DNA from: Prosthecobacter gellanilyticus
GTDB taxonomy: Bacteria; Verrucomicrobiota; Verrucomicrobiia; Verrucomicrobiales; Verrucomicrobiaceae
Direction: 5' to 3'
Length of the DNA stretch: 64,000 nt
NCBI RefSeq assembly: GCF_007992435.1
Contig: NZ_BKAG01000003.1
Span: 124,001 to 188,000, forward strand
Positions 47,667-55,515 of the stretch are shown piece by piece. The notes beneath the pieces were generated by a model. The model was given only the letters and a program-made list of their open reading frames with translations. It searched no databases and was not told where the DNA came from. The translations under genes were made by a program, and so were the position numbers. The number at the start of each line of letters is the position of its first letter. Position 1 is the stretch's first letter.

Positions 47667-48814
47667 GGCTGCGGTAGAGAGGCCAGTTCCTCGGCCCGCT
47701 CACGGTGGTAACGTTCGCGTGCTTCACGGATGGCCGTGAGATGCGCCTCCATCTGTGCGCTGCTCATGCGGAAACCAAAAGCTCCTGGCGTAGCAGGCGC
47801 CTCATCGCTGAAAAGCCGGTCCAGCAGCTTGTCACCCAGCGCTTGGGTGAAGTGGCTGGACTCCAGGTAGTAAGTCGCCAGTCCCTTCTCAGGCACAGGC
47901 TCGGTGGTGAACTCATTGTAGCCGCTGAAGTCGAGCAGGGGAAAGGCAGACTGCTTGGAATCCACGGCCTCTTTCTCGACCTCCGCAGTGATCCACTTCT
48001 TCCACTCCTCAAAGAGCGCAGCCTGGCCGCAGCGGTCCAGCATCTCTAGATAGCGTGCATGCACAGGAGCCACGGCCAGTCGCAGATCCACGGAGTGCCT
48101 TCTCGCCACGGCAAGGATGTCGCGAAAAACCTGCTGGGCTTCCTCATCCAGGTGCGTCGGAGCCGTGCCGGCGGTCATGAAGCGCTTCTCATAGGCCAGG
48201 AAGGCCCTCAGCGCGCCTCCCTTGGCTTTGACACGCGCATTCTCCACGGAGACGTCACGCGATCCATTCGCCAGATAGCTTTTCTCGCCCTGCCTACCTA
48301 AAAGTGTGTTCAGGCTGCCTGACGTTGCATCCCAGGAGCAGAGCCCGAGCAGGTAGTCTTCCGCGGAGAATCCTTGTAAACGCTCCTCGCTGAAGTCTGG
48401 TGAGTTCCGTCCGCCAGGAAGAAAGGCCGTGAAGTCCAGCAGCAGCATGGCCTGCTTCACCTGCGCTTGGGAGCAGGCGAACTCGAAGTAGCTTTTGATC
48501 TCGTAAAGCCGGGCATCAGAAAGGCCGAGGTTGTAGGCAGGCCTGGCCTTCCAGCCTGCATGCTCCGGACTGAGCCCCGTTTCAGCACGCGAGCTTCCCA
48601 GAATGACGGCCTGCGGCTTCACATGACGGACCTGCATGGCCTTCACCAGCCGAAGATGGGTGAACGTCTCCGGCTTCGATTTCGCCGGCAGCCAGTCCGT
48701 GGCAAAGAGGCAGTAGGGATTCGCGGCACGGTTCAGCAGCACGGCCAGCCCAAGCAGTGCGATCAACCCGAGCGCGAGCTGCAGGATGAATCTCCGGTGG
48801 AATGCCGCCTCCAT
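47660..48814 (-). CDS. AlgJ/DltD-like acyltransfer partner protein
   Basis: A 384-residue protein with an N-terminal anchor (FILQLALGLIALLGLAVLLN). KPQAVILGSSRAETGLSPEHAG has the GSSRxE/T motif of SGNH-type proteins paired with MBOAT enzymes. RLAVAPVHARYLEMLDRCG and YYLESSHFTQALGDKLLDRLFSD (a D/SxxH-like end, here S-S-H) complete a possible catalytic site. AlgJ/AlgX and DltD proteins receive an acyl group from their MBOAT partner and place it on the polymer. The MBOAT gene lies 11 bp upstream on the same strand. Family assignment is by pattern and neighbour. Confidence 0.75.
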   Translation of the reverse strand: MEAAFHRRFILQLALGLIALLGLAVLLNRAANPYCLFATDWLPAKSKPETFTHLRLVKAMQVRHVKPQAVILGSSRAETGLSPEHAGWKARPAYNLGLSDARLYEIKSYFEFACSQAQVKQAMLLLDFTAFLPGGRNSPDFSEERLQGFSAEDYLLGLCSWDATSGSLNTLLGRQGEKSYLANGSRDVSVENARVKAKGGALRAFLAYEKRFMTAGTAPTHLDEEAQQVFRDILAVARRHSVDLRLAVAPVHARYLEMLDRCGQAALFEEWKKWITAEVEKEAVDSKQSAFPLLDFSGYNEFTTEPVPEKGLATYYLESSHFTQALGDKLLDRLFSDEAPATPGAFGFRMSSAQMEAHLTAIREARERYHRERAEELASLPQPQ

Positions 48815-48825
48815 GTCAGGTCAGA

Positions 48826-50355
48826 TCAGAACTGGAAGTATAGGAACTCGCTGATGCGGCCGAGATGCAGCAAAGACAGCGTCAATGCCGCGGCGATGAC
48901 CACCGCCCAGCGTGGCGAGGGCATCCACTGCCAGCGGGTGGACTCTTCCGGCAGGCCTGCCTGGTTAGGCGGTGTGAAGAAGGCGCGCGTGATCTGCAGC
49001 GTGTTTGGCAATGCCACTGCCGCAACCAGCAGACCTGCCAGCACTGCCATTTGCACGGGACCGCCAAAGATCTGCCAGTCCGCATGCGCGGTGACCCCGA
49101 TCTTCGACAAGAAGGGCAGCTTCTCCAGCCAGCCGGGCGGCACCTGCATGCCGTTCAAGCCGAACAAACTTTGAATCAGTGACCCGGCCGTGGCAATGTT
49201 CGGCGAGCGGAAGAGCGTCCATCCCATGATCACCGCCAGGAAGGTCAGCGACCAGGACAAGACCGTTCCAGGCAGACGTGGCAGACGCTGCATCAGCCCT
49301 GCCTGTGTGGAGGCATGATTGATCAACAGGCAAACACCATGCCACAGTCCCCACAGCGCGAAGGTCCAGCCTGCGCCATGCCAGAGACCGCCGATGAACA
49401 TGACCAGCACCAGGTTCACACTGCGGCGCAGCGGTCCTTTGCGGCTGCCGCCGAGCGGAATGTAGAGATAGTCACGCAGGAATGACGACAGCGTGATGTG
49501 CCAGCGTCGCCAGAAGTCCACGATGCTTTGGGCCTTGTAGGGCGAGAAGAAGTTCGCCGGCAGATCCACGCCAAACATTCGCGCAAGGCCGAGTGCCATG
49601 TCCGAGTAGCCGGAGAAGTCAAAGTAGAGCTGCAACGTGTAAGCCAGCACCGCCACCCAGGCATCCAGCATGGCCACATGCGAAACGTCATGCACGTGAT
49701 CGAACACGGGCGAAACCCACACGGCCACGGAGTCCGCCACGACCATCTTCTTGAACAGACCCAGGCTCAGCAGCGTGAAACCCACGGAGAGATCCGACCA
49801 TGGAAACACGCGCTCACGTGGCCGCTTGAGCTGCGGCAGCATCTCATGTGGACGCACGATCGGCCCCGCGATGAGCTGCGGGAAGAAGGTCACGTATAAC
49901 AGATAATGCCGGAAGCTCGTGCCCTGGTCTTTGCCAGCGCGGCAGTGCAGCAGGTAGGTCAGTTGATGGAAGGTGAAGAAGGAGATGCCAAGTGGCAGCT
50001 CCAGCGGCTGGCCATGCCACTCCTGGCCAAACAGCGCCGCCACATTGCTGGCGAAGAAGTGCCAGTACTTGAACCAGCCTAACAATCCGAGGTTGATGAT
50101 GACACCCGCGACCAGCAGCCAGTTGGAGCTTTGCGCACCTTGATGTGAGAGCCGGCGTGCCAGCAGATAGTTCAGCGTCACTGAGCCCAGCAGCAGCGGC
50201 ACATGGGTAGGATTCCACCAGCCGTAAAAAACCACGGAAGCCGCGGCCAGCCATGTCCACGCAGCTTCCAGTCCACGCCAGCGGAAGGCGAGGCCAAAGC
50301 CCAGCATCGCCAGCGGAAGGAAGGCGAAGAGGAAGATGCCGGAATTGAAAAGCAT
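48826..50355 (-). CDS. MBOAT O-acyltransferase (AlgI family)
   Basis: A 509-residue membrane protein. MLFNSGIFLFAFLPLAMLGFGLAF is the standard AlgI N-terminus. FYGWWNPTHVPLLLGSVTLNYLLARRL, GISFFTFHQLTYLLHCRAG, FFPQLIAGPIVRPHEMLPQL, LQLYFDFSGYSDMALGLARMFGVDLPANFFSPYKAQSIVDFWRRWHITLSSFLRDYLYIPLGGSRKG and MFIGGLWHGAGWTFALWGLWHG (catalytic His near residue 322) follow in the usual order. It moves an acyl group across the membrane for O-acetylation of the polymer. It starts 4 bp after the GT4 gene stop and precedes the AlgJ-like partner gene. Confidence 0.95.
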   Translation of the reverse strand: MLFNSGIFLFAFLPLAMLGFGLAFRWRGLEAAWTWLAAASVVFYGWWNPTHVPLLLGSVTLNYLLARRLSHQGAQSSNWLLVAGVIINLGLLGWFKYWHFFASNVAALFGQEWHGQPLELPLGISFFTFHQLTYLLHCRAGKDQGTSFRHYLLYVTFFPQLIAGPIVRPHEMLPQLKRPRERVFPWSDLSVGFTLLSLGLFKKMVVADSVAVWVSPVFDHVHDVSHVAMLDAWVAVLAYTLQLYFDFSGYSDMALGLARMFGVDLPANFFSPYKAQSIVDFWRRWHITLSSFLRDYLYIPLGGSRKGPLRRSVNLVLVMFIGGLWHGAGWTFALWGLWHGVCLLINHASTQAGLMQRLPRLPGTVLSWSLTFLAVIMGWTLFRSPNIATAGSLIQSLFGLNGMQVPPGWLEKLPFLSKIGVTAHADWQIFGGPVQMAVLAGLLVAAVALPNTLQITRAFFTPPNQAGLPEESTRWQWMPSPRWAVVIAAALTLSLLHLGRISEFLYFQF

Positions 50356-50359
50356 GACG

Positions 50360-51484
50360 TCAGGTCAATGCCAGAAGCTGTTGCGCGAACTCAGCGATGG
50401 GATTCTCCGGGACATCACGGCGGATGCGATCATACGCCATGCGGCCCATGCTCTGCCACTGCCCGCGCTGGTTCCAGGCGCGCTCCAGAGCCTCGCCGAT
50501 ATGCCTTGCCGTCGGTGCCTCGGCGAGGAAGCCATTCTCACCCTCGGTGATCAGCTCTGCATGTCCCGCGATGTCGGTGGCCAGAGCCGGACGTCCGCAG
50601 AACAGTGCTTCCACCAGTGAGAGCGGCATGCCCTCGTTTCGTGAAGGCTGCGCGATGAGGTGATGATCAAGCCAGATGTCCTCCACCGAGTTCACGTGCC
50701 CTTTGAAGTGTACCCGTGAGGAGATGCCGAGCTTCTTCGCGAGTCGTTCCATGCCGTGACGATTCTCACCATCACCAAAGAACGAGAGATGCAGATCACG
50801 CTGGCCCCAAACCGGATCCGCGAACGCCTGAATCAAGAGATCATGCCCTTTGGGACGTGTCTGCATCCTCGCCACGCAGGCCATGCGCAGCGGTGAGTCA
50901 CTCGCAGGCCAGGTGAAAGGTGCCTCGCGGTTCACCTTGACCGGATTCCTAACCACAAGTGCGTTGTTCAGCACCGTGCCGATCTGGTCTTCGAAATCTG
51001 TTTGATTGCGCTCTGACACCCAGAAGGTCCGTGCAGCATTCGTGAAGACAGGTGCGAGACGCTCAGCGAGACCATCCTTCGGCCAGTCGCTCGAAATGAT
51101 GCCATGCGTCACCACGGAAGTGCTGATGCCCGCCTCTTGCAGCGCTTTCAGCCAGGGCAGGCAGGAGTGGTCATTGCCCTGCGAGACGAGGACCTGATCC
51201 GGCTTCCATGAGCCACCAGCAAGCTGCTGAGCCATGCCCGTCTCCGCCTTGCCGCCTTTCAAGAGCGGGCGCAGCCATCGGTTGAACCTCCAGCTTTGCG
51301 CGATGCGCATCACTGGCACACCGAGGCTCACCAGTTCCTGCACGCGTGCAGGCTCCCACTTCAGCCAGCAAACTGCAGCACGCACCTCATGTCCGGCGCG
51401 TGCCAGATGTGCTGCGGTTTCCAGCCAGAGATTCTCTGCCGCGCCGATGCCGTGATGGCTGCTCAGAAAGAGGATGCGCGCCAT
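50360..51484 (-). CDS. GT4-family glycosyltransferase
   Basis: A 374-residue GT-B enzyme. ARILFLSSHHGIGAAENLWLETAAHLARAGHEV opens the acceptor domain and NGG-type residues follow. The donor domain has LRMACVARMQTRPKGHDLLIQAF, LHLSFFGDGENRHGMERLAKKLGI, VHFKGHVNSVEDIWLDHHLIAQPSRNEGMPLSLVEALFCGRPALATDIAGH (E-x7-E). It is coupled to the MBOAT gene (4 bp gap), so this sugar transfer and acylation are probably linked. Upstream is a methyltransferase gene, 5 bp away. Confidence 0.9.
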   Translation of the reverse strand: MARILFLSSHHGIGAAENLWLETAAHLARAGHEVRAAVCWLKWEPARVQELVSLGVPVMRIAQSWRFNRWLRPLLKGGKAETGMAQQLAGGSWKPDQVLVSQGNDHSCLPWLKALQEAGISTSVVTHGIISSDWPKDGLAERLAPVFTNAARTFWVSERNQTDFEDQIGTVLNNALVVRNPVKVNREAPFTWPASDSPLRMACVARMQTRPKGHDLLIQAFADPVWGQRDLHLSFFGDGENRHGMERLAKKLGISSRVHFKGHVNSVEDIWLDHHLIAQPSRNEGMPLSLVEALFCGRPALATDIAGHAELITEGENGFLAEAPTARHIGEALERAWNQRGQWQSMGRMAYDRIRRDVPENPIAEFAQQLLALT

Positions 51485-51489
51485 GAGAC

Positions 51490-52389
51490 TCAGTTCTTGG
51501 TCGCCACATCCCAGGCCTCACTCATCGTGGCACAGCGGGTCATGCCGCGTGTGTTCTCACGCTGACGCCGCTGCTTGATCCGCCACTCGCTGAGCCGACG
51601 ACGAAACGGCGTCGGGATCAGCGCGGCGATGCTGGAAGACTTGCCCGCAGGCTTCTCCGTCTTTGCGGGCTGCTCATCTTCCCGACCTTGATCCCAGCGC
51701 ACCGAGTAGTCACTCTGCTGCACCTCGCCGATCTGCGCGCCTGCGCTCTTCTCAGCCACGAAGAGCAGGCTGAGCCTTTCTGTGGGATTGAACTGCAGCC
51801 GCTTGCCGGTATCCGCTGGATCCTGCAAGGCATGGTAGACAGGCGGATTGGTCAGCGAGACGAGCGCTGCAAAGCGCACACGGAAGCCATGATCTTTGGC
51901 AAAGGTGCGGTAAAACAGCTCCGGGCTGAACTGGTAGAAGCCGTGGCCCATCCAATTGTTCACCGGGCACTGCGTGATGAAGAGACCACCGGGCTTCAGC
52001 AACGCGGAGCAATTGCGGATGGCCGTTGGAAAATCAAAGATGTGCTCCAGCGAGCCGCCATCGAAGACCCAGTCCCACTTGCCATGATGCTCCGCCGGAA
52101 GCGGCGTGTTCATGTCATGCACCACGCCTGCGCCTTGATAGCGGGTGACATCGAGCGCCGCGACCTTTTGAAAACCCATGCGCTCAAAAAACGGCTCAGC
52201 GTAGGTCGTGTCGGTCATCTTCGCATCGGCCAGATCATCCAGCTTCAAGCGATGCTCCTGCCCGAGACGCGCGGCCTCGGCAGGTGAGATGCGCAGCCAT
52301 TGCCGGCCCAGCATGAGGAAGTCGGAAGCGTTCGGTTGCAGCTTGCGACAGTGCAAAAGAAGTTCGGCGCTGATCGAATTGAGAGCCAT
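51490..52389 (-). CDS. SAM-dependent methyltransferase-like protein
   Basis: A 299-residue protein. Motif I is degenerate: VAALDVTRYQGAGVVHDMNTPLP holds the Asp at the end of beta-2. WDWVFDGGSLEHIFDFPTAIRNCSALLKPGGLFITQCPVNNWMGHGFYQFSPELFYRTF is the clear Methyltransf_11-like central block. A C-terminal Lys/Arg-rich region (residues 240-285) is unlike simple methyltransferases. It may have lost catalytic activity or act on a lipid-linked glycan. It is packed between a GT2 and a GT4 gene with gaps of 9 and 5 bp. Confidence 0.7.
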   Translation of the reverse strand: MALNSISAELLLHCRKLQPNASDFLMLGRQWLRISPAEAARLGQEHRLKLDDLADAKMTDTTYAEPFFERMGFQKVAALDVTRYQGAGVVHDMNTPLPAEHHGKWDWVFDGGSLEHIFDFPTAIRNCSALLKPGGLFITQCPVNNWMGHGFYQFSPELFYRTFAKDHGFRVRFAALVSLTNPPVYHALQDPADTGKRLQFNPTERLSLLFVAEKSAGAQIGEVQQSDYSVRWDQGREDEQPAKTEKPAGKSSSIAALIPTPFRRRLSEWRIKQRRQRENTRGMTRCATMSEAWDVATKN

Positions 52390-52398
52390 GAAAGTTAG

Positions 52399-53151
52399 TT
52401 AGAATCGCTTCCGTGAAGCGCGCCAGGCGTAGCTGGCAAAGTAGTAGGCGGCACGAGGCAGCGAGAGCTTCTCGTAGTTGCGCAGGATGCGCCAGCGGGC
52501 CGTTGCGGCACGCTTTTTGTTGCCGGAGCGGCTGTGCGCCGCCATGCGATAGACCGCCAGCGGCTCCGGCAGGCCGAGAGCATCCTCATGCCGCAGCAGT
52601 TTCAGCCAGAGAATGTAGTCCTCATGCAGATGCTCCACGAAACGGATGTCCCCATGCTTGGAGCGGCGCAGCATGGCGGTGAGACAGCCGAGCAGGTTAT
52701 CATGCAGCAGCAGCGCATGAGTCAGGCGCGCTGGCGGCTGGATGATCTGGCCCGTGGGCTGGCCTTCCCAATCCATCTGCCGGTAACCGGTATAACTAAT
52801 GTTGCATCCCGTCTCGCGCATGTGCCGGACCTGCTTCTCCAGCTTGTCCGGCATCCACAGATCATCACTGTCCAGGAAGGCCAGGAACTCACCCGTGGCA
52901 CGGGCGATGGCCTCGTTGCGATTGTAGACACAACCACCCTGTGGAAGGTCCACGATCAGTCGGATGCGCGGCTCTTTCGCCGCAGCCTCCTCGGCCAAGG
53001 AGCGGGTGCTGTCCCTGGACTTGCTGTCCACGACGAGCAGCAGCTGCCAATCCGTCATCGTCTGGGCGAGCGCCGAATCAATCGAGGCATTCAACGTCTT
53101 CTCCGCGTTGTAGGCGGGCATGACGATGGAGACCGTCGGCGTCGTGCTCAT
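52399..53151 (-). CDS. GT2-family glycosyltransferase
   Basis: A 250-residue GT-A enzyme. TVSIVMPAYNAEKTLNASIDSALAQTMTDWQLLLVVDSKSRDSTRSLAEEAA is the nucleotide-sugar binding start. AIARATGEFLAFLDSDDLWMPDKLEKQVRHM has the DxD-type motif (DSDD). LHEDYILWLKLLRHEDALGLPEPLAVYRM holds the catalytic base region (ED-like). It resembles small capsule GT2 enzymes. It overlaps the next GT2 gene by 4 bp. Confidence 0.93.
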   Translation of the reverse strand: MSTTPTVSIVMPAYNAEKTLNASIDSALAQTMTDWQLLLVVDSKSRDSTRSLAEEAAAKEPRIRLIVDLPQGGCVYNRNEAIARATGEFLAFLDSDDLWMPDKLEKQVRHMRETGCNISYTGYRQMDWEGQPTGQIIQPPARLTHALLLHDNLLGCLTAMLRRSKHGDIRFVEHLHEDYILWLKLLRHEDALGLPEPLAVYRMAAHSRSGNKKRAATARWRILRNYEKLSLPRAAYYFASYAWRASRKRF

Positions 53152-54098
53152 GCGGAAGGAAGACGGGAGGCGAGCTTCAGCCAGACACGCGTGATGATGT
53201 CCGAACGGCGGGTGAAACCTGCCGCGGCCTTGCGGAAGGACTCCATGCGCCAGCGGCGCGCCGTGGAGATGCCGTCACGCTTCTCGAAATGCTTGGAGAT
53301 GCGGTTGAGCATCGGCAACGCGGAAGGCAATTGCTTCTCCCACAGGCGCATGGCTTCTGATTCATCCGTGATGCCGGCAAAGAGAGCGGCATTCGTCCTC
53401 CAGGCCTCACGTCGGGCTGTGGAGGCTCGGTTGAGCCTTGTTTCATTCGCTGTTAGGCTGGTCGCGTTGTAGCGATAGCGCAGCAGCGGTTCCTCCAGCG
53501 TGATGGCCTGATGATGGCTGAGGAAGCGCAGCCACAGGTCATAGTCTTCCGACCAGTAGGCGCACTCGGGCGTGGAGAGATCCCGATAGTTGCCCACCTG
53601 CATGAGGGCATCCCGCCGCATGATTACGGTGGGATGCACGATGCGCGGCGCGCGCAGCGTGGCATGCAGGATGTCCGCAGGCTTGTGCGGATAGGTGGTG
53701 CGTGCCGCCACCGGGCTGCCGGTGTGGTCGATGCAGTTCCGGTCCGAAGCGACGAGAGCGTACTCCGGATGCTCCTGCAGGTATTTTAACTGCACGGCCA
53801 GGCGGTGTGGCTCGCAGATGTCATCCGCGTCCATGCGTGCGATGACGGGAGAGGTGGCCGCTGCCGCGAGCGCGCGCAGCGAGTTCCCCAAAGACAGCGG
53901 TTCGCCGGTGAACACACGCCCAGGCAGGCGGTTGGGGATCCACTGCTTCAGCACTTCCACCGTGCCGTCCGTGGATCCATTGTCCCAGACCAGCACCTCA
54001 AAATCACGGCAGGTCTGCGCTTCCAGAGAGGCCAGCGCCTCCGGCAGGAAAGGCATCCCGTTGAGGATGGGAATGATCCAGGAGACGGTGGGGCTCAT
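53148..54098 (-). CDS. GT2-family glycosyltransferase
   Basis: A 316-residue GT-A enzyme. TVSWIIPILNGMPFLPEALASLEAQTCRDFEVLVWDNGSTDGTVEVLKQW opens the domain; AAAATSPVIARMDADDICEPHRLAVQLKYL has the MDADD metal site. ECAYWSEDYDLWLRFLSHHQAITLEEPLLRYRYNATSLT holds the SEDYD catalytic-base block. The C-terminal 80 residues form a helical extension. It overlaps the membrane-protein gene upstream (4 bp) and the GT2 gene downstream (4 bp). Confidence 0.93.
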   Translation of the reverse strand: MSPTVSWIIPILNGMPFLPEALASLEAQTCRDFEVLVWDNGSTDGTVEVLKQWIPNRLPGRVFTGEPLSLGNSLRALAAAATSPVIARMDADDICEPHRLAVQLKYLQEHPEYALVASDRNCIDHTGSPVAARTTYPHKPADILHATLRAPRIVHPTVIMRRDALMQVGNYRDLSTPECAYWSEDYDLWLRFLSHHQAITLEEPLLRYRYNATSLTANETRLNRASTARREAWRTNAALFAGITDESEAMRLWEKQLPSALPMLNRISKHFEKRDGISTARRWRMESFRKAAAGFTRRSDIITRVWLKLASRLPSA

Positions 54099-55489
54099 TC
54101 GCTGAGATGAATGGCCTTCTTGTGGAAGAAGTCTGCCATGCCCACATTCCGCCAGTCGGTCGGATCAGGCTTCAGATCATTGAAGAAAAGTGACACTGGC
54201 TTCACGCGCAGCGGTGGCACCGTGGCCTCCTCGGTGGTGGACTCACGAAGCAGGGCATAACGCCGCTCGTTCTCAGCAGAGAATTTTCGTGCATCTCCTT
54301 TCAGCAGGTCACGCCACGCGGACTGCACATTGTTAGGCGACTTCAGGCTCGCTCCGAGGGCCAGGACCACCAGGGCGAAGGTCACGGGTGTCAGCGCAGG
54401 CCGGGCCCATCCACAGGCACGCACCAGAGCCGCGACACAGAAGACGAGCGCCAGCCACTCCACGACGAAGAAAGCGGCCAGCAGATTGATCGCGCGCGGG
54501 GGAATGGAGTAGCCCATGCCCCAGGCGCCGATGAAGAAGCCGCCCCAGGTGGTGCCGATCATGATGAGCAGTACCAGCACCGTCCGTGTCCAGGCCTGCG
54601 TGCGCTCCCATGCGGGTGCCTGCCACACGCCGATGAGGAGCAGCGCCAGCAGGAAGAAAGGTGCGGAGGTCAGCCAGATCACTCCCTGCTTCACCGCCAG
54701 CTTCGCGGAAAGCAGCAGGCATGGGATGAGATGACCGTGCACGTCATTGTGATAGGTGCCCATGCGCACCGGGAGACCTGGTGAGAAGAAGATGACCAGT
54801 GAGGCCAGCAACGTGCCTGCAATCGCCACGACGAAGAGGCGATGCACCCGGCGGTGCTCGATCCATTGCGCTACCGCCAGCAGCAGCAGGGTCACCAATT
54901 GCAGGGCCATAGCCAGCTCCGTGCACCAGGAGGCCAGCATGGTCATGAGCAGCACGGCCATGCTGATGAGCGCGGAGGGCCGGTGCTCCGGCTCCTGCCA
55001 GGCCCTTGCCAGCCAGGCACCGAAGATCAACTGCAGGATGAAGCCCAGCACGTACGTGTTGCCGCCATTCACCCAATACAGACCCTGCGCGGGACTGCGC
55101 ATGCCCCACAGGAACAGGCAGAAGCCCAGCGCTGCCGCGAGCCAGCGCACGGCGACCTGCTGGCCGCGTAACCAACGATTGCTAAAATACACGCCCGCGC
55201 CAGCCAGGGACGCGAGCAGCACCAGGCACCAGACCTGGTAGGCCAGGCTGCCGATCAGGAAGGGATGCAGCGTGGTGCTGGCCTGCTGGATGATGCGGCC
55301 GGAGATCTCCGTGTACCATTTCCAGTTCGCGCCCCAGAATCCGAGATCGCGTCCGCCCACGGCCATGTACCAGTCATCGGCTGACGGATGCGCGTAGAAG
55401 CACAAGGCCACAAACGGCGTGACGATGAACAGGCACAGCGCGGTGAGCAGCAGTACCTGCCAGGGACGGATGGATTCAGACGCAGTCAT
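54095..55489 (-). CDS. Multi-spanning membrane protein (DUF6056/GtrII-like)
   Basis: A 464-residue protein with about eleven hydrophobic helices, started at the ATG ending at 55489 (MTASESIRPWQVLLLTALC); a GTG at 55519 would lengthen it but overlaps the previous stop. YAHPSADDWYMAVGGRDLGFWGANWKWYTEISGRIIQQASTTLHP resembles the first periplasmic loop of glycosyltransferases of the GT-C type (S-A-D-D-W-Y). ASWCTELAMALQL and SLFFNDLKPDPTDWRNVGMADFF follow. The acidic pair in the first loop may act on a polyprenyl-linked sugar. The substrate is unknown. It overlaps the GT2 gene downstream by 4 bp. Confidence 0.7.
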   Translation of the reverse strand: MTASESIRPWQVLLLTALCLFIVTPFVALCFYAHPSADDWYMAVGGRDLGFWGANWKWYTEISGRIIQQASTTLHPFLIGSLAYQVWCLVLLASLAGAGVYFSNRWLRGQQVAVRWLAAALGFCLFLWGMRSPAQGLYWVNGGNTYVLGFILQLIFGAWLARAWQEPEHRPSALISMAVLLMTMLASWCTELAMALQLVTLLLLAVAQWIEHRRVHRLFVVAIAGTLLASLVIFFSPGLPVRMGTYHNDVHGHLIPCLLLSAKLAVKQGVIWLTSAPFFLLALLLIGVWQAPAWERTQAWTRTVLVLLIMIGTTWGGFFIGAWGMGYSIPPRAINLLAAFFVVEWLALVFCVAALVRACGWARPALTPVTFALVVLALGASLKSPNNVQSAWRDLLKGDARKFSAENERRYALLRESTTEEATVPPLRVKPVSLFFNDLKPDPTDWRNVGMADFFHKKAIHLSE

Positions 55490-55515
55490 GTCAGGTCGTG
55501 GATCAGCAGCGGTGC

